Of a stretch of 64,000 bases of DNA, positions 63,784 through 64,000 are shown piece by piece. The notes beneath the pieces were generated by a model. It was not told the origin of the DNA, did not search any database, and saw only the letters and a list, made by a program, of their open reading frames with translations. Source of the stretch: Bacteroides sp. An322 (GTDB taxonomy: Bacteria > Bacteroidota > Bacteroidia > Bacteroidales > Bacteroidaceae); contig NZ_NFIN01000013.1 in assembly GCF_002161765.1 (NCBI RefSeq), positions 1 to 64,000 of the forward strand. The letters run 5' to 3'. A program made the position numbers and the translations under genes. Within the stretch, counting starts at the first letter, position 1. Each line of letters opens with the position of its first letter.

Positions 63784-64000
63784 ATGGAATTATCAGATTG
63801 GTTCAAAGGTTTTGAAAAAGGAATTGCCAAACTTACAGCGGAGCAAAGGGAGCAATTCTTTTCGGAATGCGGAAAGCATTGTGTACAGTGCGGCACGCTT
63901 CAGATTTATAAAGACTTGTATGAACAGGCGGCTGGAGACTTTGACCAGTTTTTCGCCAAAGCCAATGAATTGCCGGGAGTAAGATGCGAAACGATAGAGA
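63784..64000 (+). CDS. Unrecognised protein, cut by the window end
   Basis: ATG 63784 opens a frame that is still open at 64000 (72 codons visible). It begins MELSDWFKGFEKGIAKLTAE and contains CGKHCVQCGTLQ. It continues the acetyltransferase operon, 14 bases after the previous stop. No signal peptide or membrane segment is seen in this part. Confidence 0.65.
   Translation, partial: MELSDWFKGFEKGIAKLTAEQREQFFSECGKHCVQCGTLQIYKDLYEQAAGDFDQFFAKANELPGVRCETIE

Overview
The window looks like a chromosomal segment of a gut Bacteroidales species (Bacteroides/Phocaeicola type). The evidence is a SusC/SusD pair with a FecR and ECF sigma circuit, a 33-residue smalltalk protein next to HU remnants, paired methylmalonyl-CoA mutase subunits, DUF418, DUF4843 and DUF5687 families, and many promoters of the Bacteroides form (TTTG, about 20 bases, TAnnTTTG). 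No rRNA, tRNA or CRISPR array was seen.

Layout. 1-600: repeats, a collapsed HU gene and a smalltalk gene. 625-6908: branched-chain amino acid operon ilvD-ilvB-ilvN-thioesterase-ilvC, preceded by a leader peptide rich in Ile/Leu/Val codons and a complete antiterminator/terminator pair. 6942-17284: minus-strand FecR-SusC-SusD-DUF4843-PKD-like-thioredoxin locus with a divergent ECF sigma factor and no glycoside hydrolase. 17741-25682: two enzymes that convert agmatine to putrescine, a TamB-like protein and a DUF418 membrane protein. 25782-30352: AT-rich accessory segment bounded by identical 24-bp direct repeats. It holds a decayed mobilization-like gene, a strongly base-paired leader RNA, a lipoprotein, a secreted protein and a membrane-anchored UvrD-type helicase. 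30412-36038: pyridoxal/pyridoxamine kinase and the methylmalonyl-CoA mutase genes, which are split by a GxxExxY gene sitting inside a long inverted repeat. 36250-54576: housekeeping and envelope genes (AspT-like transporter, HAD phosphatase, S9 peptidase, FMN oxidase-like protein, alcohol dehydrogenase, NlpC/P60, ABC transporter, M16 protease, thioredoxin reductase, M50-like protease, transglutaminase-like protein). 54675-58440: formate-tetrahydrofolate ligase, an M23 peptidase and a chloramphenicol-acetyltransferase-like protein. 58459-61815: FKBP-mcrB-mcrC block bounded by two copies of one 39-bp promoter, with a nonsense codon in mcrB. 61895-64000: acetyltransferases and small unknown genes.

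The observations I would follow first are the GxxExxY cassette and its relation to the palindromes scattered over 33.6-42.1 kb, the 24-bp-bounded island with its structured RNA and helicase, the promoter duplication around the McrBC block, and the complete ilv attenuator. All functional names come from reading motifs and domain order in the translations. No database search was run.
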